The position numbers and the translations under genes were made by a program. The notes beneath the pieces were generated by a model, which searched no databases, was not told the origin of the DNA, and saw only the letters and a list, made by a program, of their open reading frames with translations. From contig JASHSY010000223.1 in assembly GCA_030040825.1 (NCBI GenBank), positions 1 to 7,020 on the forward strand: a stretch of 7,020 bases of DNA, given 5' to 3'. The stretch comes from Xanthobacteraceae bacterium (GTDB taxonomy: Bacteria; Pseudomonadota; Alphaproteobacteria; Rhizobiales; Xanthobacteraceae). Below are positions 6,594 to 7,020 of this stretch, piece after piece; within the stretch, counting starts at the first letter, position 1, and the number at the start of each line of letters is the position of its first letter.

Positions 6594-7020
6594 CTACTCC
6601 GCCGCGAGCGCACGTTCCTTGAGCGGCAGTCCGAGCTTCTGCCAGACGTCGACCAGCGCTTCGGCCAGCGCATCGATCAACCCGTCGTCATGATAGGGAC
6701 TGGGCGTGATCCGCAGCCGCTCTGAGCCCTTCGGCACGGTCGGATAGTTGATCGGCTGAATATAGATGCCGTGCTCGGCGAGCAGTAGGTCGCTTGCTGC
6801 CTTACAGCGTTCGGGATCGCCGACGAATACCGGAACGATATGGGTCGGGCTCGCCATCACCGGCAACGCAGCAGCGCCGAGCACCGCCTTGGTGCGTGCG
6901 GCGCGGTCCTGGTGCCGATCGCGCTCCCATTGCGATGTCTTTAAATGGCGGATGGCGGCGGTCGCCGCGGCGCAGACGGACGGCGGCAGCGCGGTGGTAA
7001 AGATGAATCCCGGCGCATAG
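6594..7020 (-). CDS. hemA: 5-aminolevulinate synthase, C-terminal part (runs off the window)
   Basis: The C-terminal 141 residues of ALA synthase, the pyridoxal-phosphate enzyme that condenses glycine and succinyl-CoA to 5-aminolevulinate, the first step of haem (and, where present, bacteriochlorophyll and corrinoid) synthesis by the C4 pathway. The frame reads in from the right edge without interruption, beginning YAPGFIFTTALPP, a strongly conserved ALAS stretch. It continues through AAATAAIRHLK, HIVPVFVGD, the GIYIQPINYPTVPKG motif and ERLRITPSPYHDD, and ends DVWQKLGLPLKERALAAE at a TAG stop (6594-6596). The arginine before ITPSP (codon at 6711-6713) matches the family residue that anchors the glycine carboxylate. 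About two thirds of the protein, including the PLP-binding lysine and the start, lie outside the window. An internal GTG at 6882-6884 is not the real start, since conserved ALAS sequence continues upstream of it. It converges with the FixJ-like regulator gene. Other alpha-oxoamine synthases (Kbl, BioF) lack this QPINYPTVP-type ending as I recall it, so the assignment is firm. Confidence 0.96.
   Translation of the reverse strand, partial: YAPGFIFTTALPPSVCAAATAAIRHLKTSQWERDRHQDRAARTKAVLGAAALPVMASPTHIVPVFVGDPERCKAASDLLLAEHGIYIQPINYPTVPKGSERLRITPSPYHDDGLIDALAEALVDVWQKLGLPLKERALAAE

Noticed and set aside
6585..6603. GGCGG...CCGCC hairpin at the junction of the FixJ-like gene and hemA
   Set aside because: It is a 5-bp stem with a long loop, extends into the hemA coding end and has no T tract; it is too weak to call a terminator.

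Overview
The window looks like chromosomal DNA from an alphaproteobacterium, most likely a Bradyrhizobium/Rhodopseudomonas-like member of the Hyphomicrobiales. It is GC-rich. It carries the C-terminal third of a 5-aminolevulinate synthase of the C4 (Shemin) type, which among bacteria is typical of alphaproteobacteria, and a FixJ-type response regulator. The taxonomic placement is an inference from gene content and protein resemblance. No search was run.

Layout, left to right: (1) chrA-like CHR-family anion/chromate transporter, + strand, about 73-1431, whose true start cannot be fixed because its frame is open to the left edge. (2) A 98-bp gap with a small GC-rich hairpin. (3) A NarL/LuxR-type response regulator of the CrbR/ErdR kind, + strand, 1530-2210, starting at TTG. 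(4) After only 8 bp, tail to tail, a 1172-residue hybrid sensor kinase on the - strand, 5737-2219. Its N-terminal half is a sodium/solute-symporter (SLC5) membrane domain, followed by STAC-like, PAS, HisKA, HATPase and receiver domains (CrbS/MxtR architecture). (5) A 221-bp divergent promoter region with related CCCGG(G)AT motifs. (6) A FixJ-type response regulator, + strand, 5959-6564. (7) After 29 bp, the 3' end of hemA on the - strand, running off the right edge.

The core is a signalling locus. One transporter-fused hybrid kinase is flanked by two DNA-binding response regulators from different subfamilies, one convergent and one divergent. CrbS/CrbR (MxtR/ErdR) systems in gammaproteobacteria control acetate and acetyl-CoA synthetase metabolism, and the left-hand regulator and the kinase resemble that pair closely. 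The FixJ-like regulator may be a second output of the same kinase or may belong to another system. No acs or other obvious target gene lies in the window. The chrA-like gene and hemA are probably neighbours rather than functional partners.

I found no RNA genes, insertion sequences, CRISPR arrays, phage genes or attachment sites. No stretch over 300 bases lacks a gene. Nothing here is a clearly undescribed system. The most worthwhile item is the one-kinase/two-regulator arrangement.
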